A stretch of DNA of 64,000 nt from Desulfosediminicola flagellatus (GTDB taxonomy: Bacteria; Desulfobacterota; Desulfobulbia; Desulfobulbales; Desulfocapsaceae): the NCBI RefSeq assembly GCF_005116655.2, contig NZ_CP050698.1, forward strand, positions 6,687,879 to 6,751,878, in the 5' to 3' direction. The stretch's first letter is position 1. The number at the start of each line of letters is the position of its first letter. Positions 18,427-27,872 of this stretch are shown one piece after another. A program made the translations under genes and the position numbers. Below the pieces are notes generated by a model that did no database searches, was not told the origin of the DNA, and saw only the letters and a program-made list of their open reading frames with translations.

Positions 18427-19617
18427 ATGAGCGGAAAAATGGATGATTTGCAAAAGCGTATTGAGGAAATAACTCCTGAAATTCAGGAGTTTAGAAGAGA
18501 GTTGCATCAATATCCTGAACCGGCTTTTGAAGAGGAGAAGACTGCGGCCAGAGTAGTTGCACGTTTGCAGAAAATTCCGGGAATTCAGATAATCGAAGGT
18601 GTCGCAAAGACTGGTGTGGTGGCAACTATTGGAGCAGATAAAAGCGGGCCATGCGTCGGTCTGAGAGCTGATATGGATTGTCTCCGGATGGTGGAAAAAA
18701 ACAGCTTTGACCATTGCTCTCAAAATGATGGATTGATGCACGCCTGTGGGCATGATGGTCATACCGCAAGCCTGGTTGGTGCAGCTCTGGTGCTTGGACA
18801 AATTCAGGACGAGTTGCAGGGGCCTGTTAAATGTATTTTTCAACCGGCAGAAGAAAATCATGGTGGCGCTAAAGTCATGCTGGATGAAGGCGTGCTTGAA
18901 AACCCGAAGGTCGATGCAATTTTTGGTATGCATGGAACAACAGCGCTACCGCTAAACCATATAGGGTTGCGTGACGGAGCGCTGATGGCTGCAAGCAGAT
19001 ATTTTACAATAACTATCCATGGCAGGGGCTGTCATGCCGCTTCGCCTCATCGTGGTATTGATCCTGTATTGATCGGTAGTCAGATTATTTGTTCGTTGCA
19101 ATCCATTGTCTCAAGAAATGTAGGCCCACAGGATTCTGCGCTTATATCCATCCCGAAATTCACAGGTTCAACTGCACCAAACGTAATCCCTGAAAAGGTG
19201 ACATTAGAAGGGACATTACGGGCACTGTCTGATACAAATCGTGCAATGCTGGAAAAGCGGTTGCAGGAAATGGTTGAGCACACTGCGGCTGCGTATGGCG
19301 GCTCGGCGGAAATTGCCTATTACGGTGGGTATCCATTGCTGGAAAATGATACCGATTCAGCGCGATTTGTTGAAAAGGTTGCTTCGGGTTTTCTGGATGA
19401 AAAAGCAATTGATATGAATTTGCCGCCTTCAATGGGTGCCGAGGATTTTGCGTTTTATCTGCAAGAGATACCTGGTGCATTTTTGTGGCTCGGTCTGCAA
19501 CCTGAAGGTGAGCCTGCACCATCTTTGCATCACCCATGTTTTGATTTTAACGATAATGCTATTCCGGCTGCCATTCGGATGCATTGTGAGATTGCCAGAA
19601 CGTTCAACCTGAGCTAA
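18427..19617 (+). CDS. M20 family amidohydrolase (hippurate/aminoacylase type)
   Basis: This zinc-type amidase removes acyl groups from N-acyl amino acids or similar amides. It has 396 residues. The metal ligand region is HACGHDGHTA (Cys107, His109), with LRADMD before it, AEENHGGAKVM (Glu pair) in the middle, and SMGAEDFAFYLQ near the end. A lid domain with GRGCHAASPHRGIDPVLIGS lies around residues 200-215. No signal peptide is seen. The exact substrate cannot be told from sequence. It stands between the palindromic element and osmC. Confidence 0.88.
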   Translation: MSGKMDDLQKRIEEITPEIQEFRRELHQYPEPAFEEEKTAARVVARLQKIPGIQIIEGVAKTGVVATIGADKSGPCVGLRADMDCLRMVEKNSFDHCSQNDGLMHACGHDGHTASLVGAALVLGQIQDELQGPVKCIFQPAEENHGGAKVMLDEGVLENPKVDAIFGMHGTTALPLNHIGLRDGALMAASRYFTITIHGRGCHAASPHRGIDPVLIGSQIICSLQSIVSRNVGPQDSALISIPKFTGSTAPNVIPEKVTLEGTLRALSDTNRAMLEKRLQEMVEHTAAAYGGSAEIAYYGGYPLLENDTDSARFVEKVASGFLDEKAIDMNLPPSMGAEDFAFYLQEIPGAFLWLGLQPEGEPAPSLHHPCFDFNDNAIPAAIRMHCEIARTFNLS

Positions 19618-19710
19618 GATTCCGGTCCCGCAATGATTTATGTGATATGTTGTCAGCTTGAAGTTCGTTGCGGTTAACCAGCTAGAGATGAAAATTTAGA
19701 GAGGAATATA

Positions 19711-20106
19711 ATGTCCAGTGAAATTACAGTTACCTTTCCGGGAAACCTGAAAGTAGAGGCGAATATAGGCGAATTTGTTATCCCGACCGATCAGCCGGAA
19801 AAATCGGGTGGAGACGGAAGCGCCCCATCCCCGTTTGTACTGTTTGCAAGCTCTATAGCTACCTGTGCCGGTTATTTTGCCTTGAAGTTCTGCCGTACTC
19901 GTGAATTGGATACCACCGGTATGAAACTCAGTATGAAATATGCATGGGATAAAGAGCAGAAGCGCTTTCCAAAGATGACTGTAGAACTCACTCTGCCGGA
20001 TGGTTTTCCTGAGAAATATCGATCGGCTATTCTCCGTTCTATGGATCAGTGTGTGGTTAAGCAGCATATTCTCAATCCGCCTGAGTTTGATATAGCTATC
20101 GTATAA
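19711..20106 (+). CDS. OsmC family peroxiredoxin-like protein
   Basis: The protein has 131 residues with the two redox cysteines of the OsmC/YhfA family, Cys52 in SSIATCAGYF and Cys114 in MDQCVVKQH. The family reduces organic peroxides. AGAGAGG precedes the ATG. A hairpin lies behind the gene (AGTCTTT 20128-20134 with AAAGACT 20155-20161, inner AGGAG with CTCCT). Confidence 0.88.
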   Translation: MSSEITVTFPGNLKVEANIGEFVIPTDQPEKSGGDGSAPSPFVLFASSIATCAGYFALKFCRTRELDTTGMKLSMKYAWDKEQKRFPKMTVELTLPDGFPEKYRSAILRSMDQCVVKQHILNPPEFDIAIV

Positions 20107-20127
20107 TATTTTCCTATTCTTATCTGG

Positions 20128-20161
20128 AGTCTTTTGGAAGAAGGAGTTCTCCTGAAAGACT
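20128..20161. other. Hairpin between osmC-like and EamA genes
   Basis: AGTCTTT and AAAGACT form the base and AGGAG with CTCCT the top of a compact stem. No T-run follows, so it may shape the mRNA and not end it. Confidence 0.4.
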
Positions 20162-20209
20162 ACCGAGAAGTGAAGTCTCACCATTATTACTCAGGGCGCG
20201 TTTTTAGTT

Positions 20210-21100
20210 ATGCCGTATTTGCTTTTAATTTTAACCACCTTATTCTGGTCTGGAAATTTTGTTATCAGCAGGGGAATGCATGCGGATATTCCTCCATTGA
20301 CCCTTTCATTCTGGCGGTGGCTGACAGCTTTTCTCATTCTTTCACTTTTTGCGGTAAAGCATCTCTGGAATCAGCGCGAGATAGCTGCAAAACATTATCG
20401 GTTTATCTGCATTCAGGGTGTGCTTGGGGTTGCGGGTTTTAATACGCTTATTTATCTGGCTATGCAGACCACTACAGCAATTAATGCGGTGCTTGTTAAT
20501 TCCTGTATCCCTGTCCTTATAGCAGTCTGTTCGTGGATACTCTATCGGGAGGTGATGACTCCACGCCAGTGCTTTGGGGTTTTTGTCTCGCTATGCGGTG
20601 TGCTACTGATTATCGCGCGGGGCGAACTTAACAGTTTATTGGGAGTGAGCTTTAACCGGGGTGATTTGCTGGTGCTTATTGCCGCACTTCTCTGGGCACT
20701 GTATTCGGCAAACCTCAAACGCTATCCAAAGGATCTACATCCGATGGCATATCAGTCCGGGATAGTGCTTTCCGGATTAGTCGTGCTGCTACCCTGCTAT
20801 CTGTTTGAACTCATGAGCGGAAAAGTTATGTCAGTCACTACCGCATCTGTATCCACAATTCTTTATGTGGCAGTTTTTGCATCGATACTTGCCTTTATCT
20901 TCTGGTCGAGAGCTGTGCGTGAGGTTGGTGCCAACAAGGCGGGGCCGTTTATTCATCTCATGCCGGTTTTCAGCACCATACTTGCCGTCATTTTTCTTGG
21001 TGAGAAGATTCATCCTTACCATGTGCAGGGAATCGCGATGATTTTTATCGGTATCACCATGACCACCTTTCGGGTTGGCAAAAAGCTTGTGAAGGTGTGA
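20210..21100 (+). CDS. EamA/DMT family permease
   Basis: The inner-membrane protein of 296 residues has about ten hydrophobic segments in two EamA repeats. It opens with LLLILTTLFWSGNFVISRG, and the second repeat has LIAALLWALYSANLKRYP. Families of this kind export metabolites and amino acids; the substrate is unknown. The stop codon overlaps the start of the YheT-like gene, so the two are cotranscribed. Confidence 0.85.
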   Translation: MPYLLLILTTLFWSGNFVISRGMHADIPPLTLSFWRWLTAFLILSLFAVKHLWNQREIAAKHYRFICIQGVLGVAGFNTLIYLAMQTTTAINAVLVNSCIPVLIAVCSWILYREVMTPRQCFGVFVSLCGVLLIIARGELNSLLGVSFNRGDLLVLIAALLWALYSANLKRYPKDLHPMAYQSGIVLSGLVVLLPCYLFELMSGKVMSVTTASVSTILYVAVFASILAFIFWSRAVREVGANKAGPFIHLMPVFSTILAVIFLGEKIHPYHVQGIAMIFIGITMTTFRVGKKLVKV

Positions 21101-22080
21101 TGGTACTACTGCCGGAGCCGACATATCGTCCCCCTTTTCCATTTACCAATGGTCATGCGCAGACGCTGTTCCCGACCTTATTCAGGAAGACGCCTCAGAC
21201 GTGCCCGCATCGGGAACGAATTAGTACTCCGGATGGTGATTTTATAGATATAGACTGGCACAGGGCAGTAGACGGCAAATCGACTCGGCTTGCTGTAGTG
21301 AGTCATGGCCTGGAAGGAAATGCCCGAAAAAAGTATCCACTTGGTATGGCGTCTTATCTGACACGACGTGGCTGGGATGTTATCTGCCTGAATTTTCGTG
21401 GCTGCTCCGGCGAGCCTAATCGTTTACCGCGCTTTTATCATTCAGGAGTGACCGACGATCTGCACACCGTTGTTACTCATGGACTCGCAACGGGAAGATA
21501 CACTTTCGCAGCACTCATCGGCTTTAGCATGGGAGGAAATCAAACGTTAAAATATCTTGGTGAAGATCCAGATAAGGTTCCGGCTGAAGTAGGTGCTGCG
21601 GTGACGTTTTCGGTGCCCTGTGACCTCGCTGCCTCTTCGAAGAGATTGGAGCGCATGGATAACAGCCTCTATATGCGATACTTCATGAAGGGGCTGAGAG
21701 AAAAAGTTATAATTAAGGCGAAGATGTTTCCGGAGCGTATTGACCTGGCCGGTCTTGATGCGATGAAAACATTTATACCTTTTGACGATAAATACACAGC
21801 CCCACTACACGGCTTTATTGATGCAGCCGATTATTATAGTTCCTGTTCTTCGACGCAGTTTTTACAAAATATTAAGGTCCCGGCTTTGATGGTGCAGGCA
21901 GCAGACGATCCTTTCCTGCCTGAATCGTGTTATCCGGTAGACATTGCGAATGCCAGTAAAACACTTCATCTTGAAATTCCACGATATGGCGGGCATGTCG
22001 GGTTTATTCAAGCCGGCAATGGCAACGTTTACTGGTCTGAGGAGCGGGCGGGCAGCTTTCTTCAGGACCTTGTCGGCTGA
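21100..22080 (+). CDS. YheT-like alpha/beta hydrolase
   Basis: The protein has 326 residues. The nucleophile is the serine in GFSMGGNQTLKYLGE, the acid likely lies in QAADDPFLP and the histidine in RYGGHVGFI. The oxyanion region is SHGLEGNARKKY and NFRGCSG. That set matches the YheT/ABHD1 group of carboxylesterases. The ATG at 21100 shares a base with the upstream stop; a GTG three bases earlier is also in frame. The role is not established; relatives act on lipids or esters. Confidence 0.88.
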   Translation: MVLLPEPTYRPPFPFTNGHAQTLFPTLFRKTPQTCPHRERISTPDGDFIDIDWHRAVDGKSTRLAVVSHGLEGNARKKYPLGMASYLTRRGWDVICLNFRGCSGEPNRLPRFYHSGVTDDLHTVVTHGLATGRYTFAALIGFSMGGNQTLKYLGEDPDKVPAEVGAAVTFSVPCDLAASSKRLERMDNSLYMRYFMKGLREKVIIKAKMFPERIDLAGLDAMKTFIPFDDKYTAPLHGFIDAADYYSSCSSTQFLQNIKVPALMVQAADDPFLPESCYPVDIANASKTLHLEIPRYGGHVGFIQAGNGNVYWSEERAGSFLQDLVG

Positions 22081-22094
22081 GCCTGAGAATGGTC

Positions 22095-22727
22095 CTATTT
22101 CTCCGGTTGGTGCGCATATGCACTGGCTGGTACAATGGTCATCTCTGTATTCTGCGGTGTTTCCCAGAACAACTTGAGCGCCGCAGTTCCTTTACGTTGA
22201 AAATAATCAATCCGAAGTGGATACCAGCCGGGTTCGTCTATCACAATAGAACCAATTTCTGATAACTGGTCTGAATGCTGTTTAGGATCATTCACGATGA
22301 GTGTGTCTCCGAGATAGAGCTGAAAACCATCATTGGAGAGAGCCTGAAATCTGTATTCACCGGTATGGTCAAAGTTAATAGCTCCAATCATACGTATTCC
22401 CACACCTTTGTTGGTGCCGCTATCAAAAACCATACCATTGCCAAACTGATGATTGAGCTTCAGGATAGGTTCACCCATTTCCCCCTTCTTGTGTGTTTTC
22501 TTAAACCCGGGGAGCTGTCTTAGATCTCTTGCATAGAAATTACGAAAGTAAAAAGGGGTTAAGCCGGGCTGCAATGTCTCTGCATCTTTTGCAGCCAGCG
22601 GCCTGGTAGTACTATCTATGCTGCTGGTGGGCGAAGCTTGCTCTTGGCAAAACGCGGGCTGTGACAATAGAAAAAAGGCGACTATCGTCAGCAGGCAACA
22701 ACCTGTGGCTCGATTGTGTAAAGACAT
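22095..22727 (-). CDS. Secreted PA14-domain protein
   Basis: The protein has 210 residues and a signal peptide (LLTIVAFFLLSQPAFC; a lipobox is less likely). Residues 60-205 form a PA14-type beta barrel: FRNFYARDLRQLPG, FDHTGEYRFQALSNDGFQLY, then GWYPLRIDYFQRKGTAALKL. PA14 domains bind carbohydrates on secreted proteins. It is convergent with the YheT-like gene. It has no enzymatic domain of its own. Confidence 0.78.
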   Translation of the reverse strand: MSLHNRATGCCLLTIVAFFLLSQPAFCQEQASPTSSIDSTTRPLAAKDAETLQPGLTPFYFRNFYARDLRQLPGFKKTHKKGEMGEPILKLNHQFGNGMVFDSGTNKGVGIRMIGAINFDHTGEYRFQALSNDGFQLYLGDTLIVNDPKQHSDQLSEIGSIVIDEPGWYPLRIDYFQRKGTAALKLFWETPQNTEMTIVPASAYAHQPEK

Positions 22728-22890
22728 AGGACAGAAGGCTCCTGATGTTGAAGTTGATAGAAGTAGAACATCTGTGAAACATGTGATGCATTCCCTTGAA
22801 TGCTGCTATTCTTTCTATATCAGCATTCAACTATAATCAGGGTATAACCCATCTTCAAGTAGTCCCGATCTGCGATCCCTCATGTACTGA

Positions 22891-22993
22891 AATAATTAAA
22901 ATTGCCGTAATACCGATAATACACTATACAAACACCTTGTGCCTGAAGAGCGAATGACGGCAGCTGTATTATTACTGGTATTGCGGATTATTT
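22891..22993. repeat. Imperfect inverted repeat upstream of the MFS gene
   Basis: CCGTAATACCGATAATAC (22905-22922) is complementary, with one bulge and one G-T pair, to GTATTATTACTGG plus TATTGCGG (22966-22986). Outer AATAAT (about 22891) and ATTATT (about 22988) extend it. It ends about 25 bases before the MFS start and should fold in the mRNA leader or act as an operator. Confidence 0.5.
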
Positions 22994-23017
22994 AAAACAG
23001 ATGAAGGAGTCGACAGC

Positions 23018-24328
23018 ATGGTGGATAGCACAAGGTTTAAGACTGTACGATGGTCAATTTTTTCCATCCTCATTCTTACCTATATTCTGGTCTATTTTCA
23101 TCGTATGGCTCCTGGAGTGGTGTCTGAATACCTGATGGCGGATTTCCAGACCACAGGAACCCGGCTTGGTGCTCTTTCTGCCATCTATTTTTTTGTGTAT
23201 GCAGCAATGCAATTACCTTCAGGGGTACTGGCTGATACTCTCGGGACCCGAACGGCAATCATCGGTGGTAATATAACAGCAGGGCTCGGTTCTATACTCT
23301 TTGGTCTTGCAACGTCGTTTGAGATGGCATGTGCAGGCAGGTTTTTTGTTGGTCTCGGTGTCTCTGTGGTGTTTATCAGTATTATGAAAAATAATGCAGT
23401 CTGGTTTCATGCAAGGGTTTTCGGAGTGATGAGCGGCGTAACTCTGCTTATCGGAAATCTTGGGTCTGTTACAGCTGCAGGTCCGTTATCAGCCTTGCTT
23501 AACGTTTTTGCCTGGAGATCGATATTTATCGGCATTGGCATATTTTCTCTTCTTCTCGCTGTTGCAGGTTTTTTCATTGTACGTAACCGCCCTGAAGATT
23601 GCGGTTTCGAACCGCCGAATCCTCGCTTACGATCTGAAGATAGCCCTTCATTGGATGCCAGTTGGCTGAAAAATCTCTTAAGCGTCATTACCGTATTGCG
23701 GGTCTGGCCCGGTTTTTGGGTACAGTTCGGCGCAATCGGTGCACTCTATTCATTCATGGGGCTCTGGGGAGTTCCTTATCTGCGGGATGTACATGCTCTA
23801 AGCAGAGCTGATGCTGCTCATTATATGACAGTAATGCTGCTCTCCTTTGCTGTAGGTGCGCTTTTTTTCGGTTGGTTTTCAGATAGAATTCGTCGTCGAA
23901 AACCGGTCATGATTGCGGGTATGCTACTCTATTTCTGCAGTTGGCTTATCCTGGTTTTCTCAGACTGGTCTGCAGGGCTGGGCGGCCAGTTGCTCTTTGG
24001 TGTGATGGGATTTGCAGGATCGTCGTTTGTAATTACTTTTGCCTGTGCAAAGGAAGTGATTAATCCTGAGCTATCCGGAATGGCAGTGAGTGTTGTGAAT
24101 ACCGGCTGTTTTATAGGAACTGCACTTATGCAGCCGTTATTTGGTTGGATAGCTGATAGTACCTGGGATGGTACCATCGTTGACGGCATCCGAGTGTATA
24201 GCAGTGCGGATTACCATAACGGTTTTCTGTTAATGCTGGTGTTTATAGGAGTAGGTCTGGTCGGTTCGTTTCTGGTGCGTGAAACCCGTTGCCGCAATAT
24301 TACCGTCGACAGTTCTATTAAGGCATGA
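23018..24328 (+). CDS. MFS transporter
   Basis: The protein has 436 residues with twelve predicted membrane segments, an N-terminal half with VYAAMQLPSGVLADTLGTR (the MFS loop 2-3 motif) and a second half with FGWFSDRIRRRKPVMI. GAAGGAG precedes the ATG. The substrate is unknown; the closest overall look is the anion/organic-acid symporter group. The metallo-hydrolase gene follows after 47 bases. Confidence 0.85.
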   Translation: MVDSTRFKTVRWSIFSILILTYILVYFHRMAPGVVSEYLMADFQTTGTRLGALSAIYFFVYAAMQLPSGVLADTLGTRTAIIGGNITAGLGSILFGLATSFEMACAGRFFVGLGVSVVFISIMKNNAVWFHARVFGVMSGVTLLIGNLGSVTAAGPLSALLNVFAWRSIFIGIGIFSLLLAVAGFFIVRNRPEDCGFEPPNPRLRSEDSPSLDASWLKNLLSVITVLRVWPGFWVQFGAIGALYSFMGLWGVPYLRDVHALSRADAAHYMTVMLLSFAVGALFFGWFSDRIRRRKPVMIAGMLLYFCSWLILVFSDWSAGLGGQLLFGVMGFAGSSFVITFACAKEVINPELSGMAVSVVNTGCFIGTALMQPLFGWIADSTWDGTIVDGIRVYSSADYHNGFLLMLVFIGVGLVGSFLVRETRCRNITVDSSIKA

Positions 24329-24375
24329 TGCCTGAAATGACAAAAAAGATGTAAATTCATTAAGAGAGCAAGGTT

Positions 24376-25317
24376 GTGAATGAACTATCTCGGAGTTTTG
24401 GTGTACATGTAATTGATACTGGCTATCTGCGGGAAAACTTTGCCGCAAGTCACATGATAGTTGAAAATGGTAAGGCTGCATTTGTCGATGTTGGTACTTC
24501 AAATTCCTCTAAGTATCTCGTGCAGGCAGTCCATGCTGCGGGTTTAAAGAATGAGGATGTCCTCTATATTATTCTGACCCATATTCACCTCGATCATGCC
24601 GGAGGTGCAGGGCAGCTTATGGAGCTTTTCCCAAATTCCCGGCTGGTTGTACACCCTAAAGGAGCACGCCATATAATCAGCCCTGAAAAGCTGATCGCCG
24701 GAGCAAAAGCGGTATATGGTGAAGTAAAATTTTCAGCTCTCTATGGTGATATTATTGGGGTGAATGCAGAGAGGGTAATCGAAGCAAATGATGGTTTTGT
24801 GCTCGATTTTGAAGGCCGCGAGCTCCATTTTATAGATACACCCGGTCATGCCCGGCATCATTGCTGCATATGGGACCCGAAGAGTGGAGGTGTTTTCACT
24901 GGTGACACTCTTGGACTGGCGTATCCAGAGCTGCAACGTGCTGGAAAACGTCCCTTTCTTGTCTGCACCACAAGCCCGTCGGCTTTTGAGCCGGATGAGA
25001 TGATTTCATCTATTGACCGAATCATGTCGCTTAGGCCGTCAACATTGTACCTTACCCACTTTGGGCCGATAAAGGTGAACGTTGAATCTATCAGAGTTTT
25101 GAAAAATATGGTGCTTACCCATAAAGAGGTGGGCTTGCAGGCTGGCGCAGATCACGCTGCATTGTCACAGGCCATAGACCGTCTATTTGTAGAAGCTTTT
25201 AGCGACTATCTTGATGGACACGAAACAGATGTTGATGCTAGAGCATTACTGGCCGGTGACGTTGAGATGAATACACAGGGTGTCATGGTCTGGATAAAAC
25301 GCCAAGAGGAAAGTTGA
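24376..25317 (+). CDS. Metallo-beta-lactamase fold hydrolase
   Basis: The protein has 313 residues from a GTG start. The zinc motif THIHLDHAGG is complete. DTPGHARHHCC gives the next ligand, FTGDTLGLAY a third and LTHFGPI the last histidine. It resembles the quorum-lactonase/glyoxalase-like group of hydrolases that act on esters or thioesters. No signal peptide. It shares a possible operon with the MFS transporter and ends at a strong bidirectional terminator. Confidence 0.85.
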   Translation: MNELSRSFGVHVIDTGYLRENFAASHMIVENGKAAFVDVGTSNSSKYLVQAVHAAGLKNEDVLYIILTHIHLDHAGGAGQLMELFPNSRLVVHPKGARHIISPEKLIAGAKAVYGEVKFSALYGDIIGVNAERVIEANDGFVLDFEGRELHFIDTPGHARHHCCIWDPKSGGVFTGDTLGLAYPELQRAGKRPFLVCTTSPSAFEPDEMISSIDRIMSLRPSTLYLTHFGPIKVNVESIRVLKNMVLTHKEVGLQAGADHAALSQAIDRLFVEAFSDYLDGHETDVDARALLAGDVEMNTQGVMVWIKRQEES

Positions 25318-25342
25318 TAGCGACCTCATGAAAAAAGCTAGT

Positions 25343-25397
25343 CATGAACTCAGGGAACACTTTTTTATGGTCGTTCCCTAAGTTCATGATATTTTTC
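25343..25397. terminator. Bidirectional intrinsic terminator
   Basis: CATGAACTCAGGGAAC (25343-25358) pairs with GTTCCCTAAGTTCATG (25373-25388) with a single mismatch. T-rich tails follow on both strands (ATATTTTTC after it on plus; a run of A before it on plus). It separates the convergent metallo-hydrolase and yceH genes. Confidence 0.9.
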
Positions 25398-25412
25398 TGT
25401 TGTATATTTTCT

Positions 25413-26066
25413 CTATTCAAATTGTGATTTAAACGTTGTGAATTGCTGCTGTAAGTCATGCATCTCTTCGCGCAGTTCTTCCACCTGTTTTTCAAGCTCT
25501 GTTATACGGTCAACTGTTGCATTGCCTGGACGTATTATTGTTTGCACAGCTGATGAAGGCGTATCAACAGCAGTTTCAGCAGGAACTTCCCCCATAAGAT
25601 GCGCATAACGTGATTCTTTGCGACCTGGTTCTTTGGGCAGCATCATCACCAGCTCCATATCCTCAAGGCTTGTAATACTAGTCTTTACTTCATCAAGGTC
25701 CTGAAAGGAAAATAGCCGCTCGGTACGACCACGAATTTCTCCTACGGTCTGCGGGCCGCGAAGCAAAAGCACACAAAGTATTGCCTGCTCACGGTTAATA
25801 AGCTTCAAGCTGTCGGAAAAAATCTGTTCATATTTAATCGCGCGGCTTACGTTACTCTGTCTTACCAGTTTCATTTCACGTAGTGAGTCAAGTGCCGAGA
25901 TAACCGTCTCTTCGTCATAGGAGACCACCGGGTTCCTGTTCGATTTCTGGTTGCAGGCATTTGTTAAGGCGTTTAGCGTGAGGGGGTAATAGTCCGGGGT
26001 TGCCATCTCTTTTTCCATAAGACACCCGAGAATCCTGGCTTCTGTATCTGTGAGTAGTATATCCAT
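25413..26066 (-). CDS. YceH family (DUF480) protein
   Basis: The protein has 217 residues with the YceH pattern: LTDTEARILGCLMEKE, PLTLNALTNACNQKSNR, and VVSYDEETVISALDSL. This is a pair of winged-helix modules. The C-terminal tail ends in a coiled-coil (TELEKQVEELREEMHDLQQQ). The family has no fully established function; a DNA-binding role is inferred from the fold. Its upstream region contains the element at 26.1 kb. Confidence 0.88.
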   Translation of the reverse strand: MDILLTDTEARILGCLMEKEMATPDYYPLTLNALTNACNQKSNRNPVVSYDEETVISALDSLREMKLVRQSNVSRAIKYEQIFSDSLKLINREQAILCVLLLRGPQTVGEIRGRTERLFSFQDLDEVKTSITSLEDMELVMMLPKEPGRKESRYAHLMGEVPAETAVDTPSSAVQTIIRPGNATVDRITELEKQVEELREEMHDLQQQFTTFKSQFE

Positions 26067-26087
26067 GTAATATCCTGATAGGTATTA

Positions 26088-26255
26088 AGAGGCCGTCGGA
26101 GAATGGCCTTTCTGCGGAGTCTCGCTTCGCTTGCTTACCTGCTACACTCTTCGGAATTTTCAAAAATAATGCTTGAAATATCAAGCGTATGACTGCGCTT
26201 GTTTGTGTTGAAATTCCTCAGTTTGAGAAGAAGCAACCATTCTCGGACAGCCTCC
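26088..26255. repeat. Miniature inverted-repeat element A, copy 1
   Basis: The ends are a near-perfect inverted repeat: GAGGCCGTCGGAGAATGG (26089-26106) against CCATTCTCGGACAGCCTC (26237-26254), two mismatches in 18. Inside is a second stem (TTTTCAA at 26156-26162 with TTGAAATTCC). The right half is related to sequence at 40.2 kb (AATATCAAGCGTATGACTGC), which shows it is a repeat family and not chance structure. No ORF. It lies upstream of yceH. Confidence 0.72.
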
Positions 26256-26486
26256 TTAGGTAAAAGTAAACGCTGATTACACGTATGAGCTTTTTTAGGA
26301 GTCAACTCAGATTTTTACCATGGACCATACCTCTATGACAACTGCATTGAGCAGAATATAACCTGATAGTTGCCTTACAGAGAAACAGGAGTATTGGGTG
26401 AATATGTATGAAGTTATACAAATTGGAGGACGATACCTCGGGAGTGTGTCAAGTGGAAGGAAGTGAAAGAGTATGAAACCCAAAAC
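26256..26486. other. Intergenic stretch between element A and the rhodanese terminator
   Basis: The stretch is upstream of yceH and downstream of the rhodanese gene. I see no gene or clear structure in it. Confidence 0.35.
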
Positions 26487-26526
26487 GCTCCGAGGAGGCA
26501 GAAGAAGAAAATGACCTCCCCGGAGC
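26487..26526 (-). terminator. Terminator of the rhodanese gene
   Basis: GCTCCGAGGAGG (26487-26498) pairs with CCTCCCCGGAGC (26515-26526) with one mismatch around a 16-base loop. On the minus strand a T-rich stretch (GTTTTGGGTTT) follows the stem. It lies just after the stop of the rhodanese gene. Confidence 0.85.
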
Positions 26527-26533
26527 AGTGGGC

Positions 26534-27574
26534 CTATTGAACTGGATTCTTTTTAGCGTCTGGTCCAAGACTCCACTCGTACCAGGAGCTGTCAAAGTTG
26601 CTGATGTTTTCCCAGCCCATCATATGGGCAAAATAGAAGGCGAGACTAGACCTCCAGCCGGTACCACAGTAGAAGGCAACATGTTTGTCTGCAGTGATGC
26701 CATTCTCTGCCCACATGATTGCAACTTCTGCTGTCGATTTGAATGTTCCATCTGCATTGACATAGTTTTCCATAGACCATGGACCGTCTCCAGCCTTGCC
26801 CCAGTGCGCATTTTTTACGCGGCCCTTGGAAGGGATATAGGAGTAAGGTGCAGATATGCCGTCATATTCTTTTTTGGTACGAATATCCGCCAGGATGAAG
26901 TCATCACTGTTTGAATTTATGGCGGTCCGGACAAATGGAATATCAACCAGATATTCAGGGTGTAATGGCTTATTGGTGCCGAAACTCTTTACAGGCTTTC
27001 GAGCAGTAGCTTCTGTACTTACAGGAAAGCCAGCTTTTTTCCAGCTTTCCAGTCCACCATCAAGCAATCGTACATCATCTACTCCGGCATACATCAAGGT
27101 CCATGCAAGGCGGGCAGCGGCTGTGGGATCCTTGGCATAGATGACAACTGAACTGTCGATGGTAATACCCATGTTAGCTAGGGCTGGAAGGAGGAATTGG
27201 TCGGGATAGATATTCCACCAGTTAGCTGGCAATGTATCGTCAGAACTCAACCCTTTTGCCAGGTCTTCCTCAGCTGTTGTGCTTCTGCCGAGTTCTTCAG
27301 GTTTGGTTGTCGATCGTGCCTTGAATGTGTCATATTCTAATTCGTCAGTGTTTACATGGAAAGAGCCCGGAATATGTCCTTTGTTATAGTAATCTTCGGG
27401 TCCACCCCAGCCGACTTCAATAACAAGCTGACTTGACGTGCTGTTTTGCAGTTCCTGTTCCAGAGCCTTAGCGGTTATAAGTCCCTTGCGCACATCGCTC
27501 TGCATTGCTGCTGAGAGTGAGAGTGGGAGAATAAATACGGCCAGCATCATGGCTGTAAATAGTGTTTTGTTCAT
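26534..27574 (-). CDS. Periplasmic tandem-rhodanese sulfurtransferase
   Basis: The protein has 346 residues with a signal peptide (MLAVFILPLSLSA). Two rhodanese domains follow, about 25-185 and 195-340. Only the second has the active cysteine, Cys303 in FYCGTGWRSS; the first has AKDPTAA at that position and is presumably structural, as in thiosulfate sulfurtransferases. Export implies action on thiosulfate or polysulfide in the periplasm, which suits a sulfur-metabolising host, although this is inference. Confidence 0.88.
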   Translation of the reverse strand: MNKTLFTAMMLAVFILPLSLSAAMQSDVRKGLITAKALEQELQNSTSSQLVIEVGWGGPEDYYNKGHIPGSFHVNTDELEYDTFKARSTTKPEELGRSTTAEEDLAKGLSSDDTLPANWWNIYPDQFLLPALANMGITIDSSVVIYAKDPTAAARLAWTLMYAGVDDVRLLDGGLESWKKAGFPVSTEATARKPVKSFGTNKPLHPEYLVDIPFVRTAINSNSDDFILADIRTKKEYDGISAPYSYIPSKGRVKNAHWGKAGDGPWSMENYVNADGTFKSTAEVAIMWAENGITADKHVAFYCGTGWRSSLAFYFAHMMGWENISNFDSSWYEWSLGPDAKKNPVQ

Positions 27575-27705
27575 GTCAGGTCTCCTGAGATGGGTAAATA
27601 ATTATTAATGCCGTGCATCTATGCCATGGAATCACTATGAAGTCCAACTGGAAAAAGCTATGGTAGGGGTGAACTGGATAGGGGAATTAGATGAGTTATG
27701 CTATA
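27575..27705. other. Upstream region of the rhodanese gene
   Basis: The promoter of the minus-strand rhodanese gene should lie here. No gene was seen. Confidence 0.35.
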
Positions 27706-27872
27706 TAGTGCCTGGCCAAATCCGCCAACAGTTCCAATTTCTTCGTTGGCCGCCACTTTTACGACTCCGGTAAGCGAGGTACGAGACTCCGAGATACTTT
27801 GTGTATTCATTCGGCTAAAATTATCGCCCGCCTTGAACTTGAAAAAAATAGCAGGTTTTTGTTCAGGCACTA
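27706..27872. repeat. Miniature inverted-repeat element B, full copy
   Basis: The element is 167 bases bounded by TAGTGCCTG (27706-27714) and its perfect complement CAGGCACTA (27864-27872). Its right end resembles the short copy at 28825-28876. A minus-strand reading frame inside it (27658-27870) carries no known domain and looks like a by-product of the repeat. Confidence 0.68.

Noticed and set aside
27658..27870. Minus-strand frame inside element B
   Set aside because: It coincides with the repeat, and the deleted copy cannot encode it, so it is more likely a by-product.
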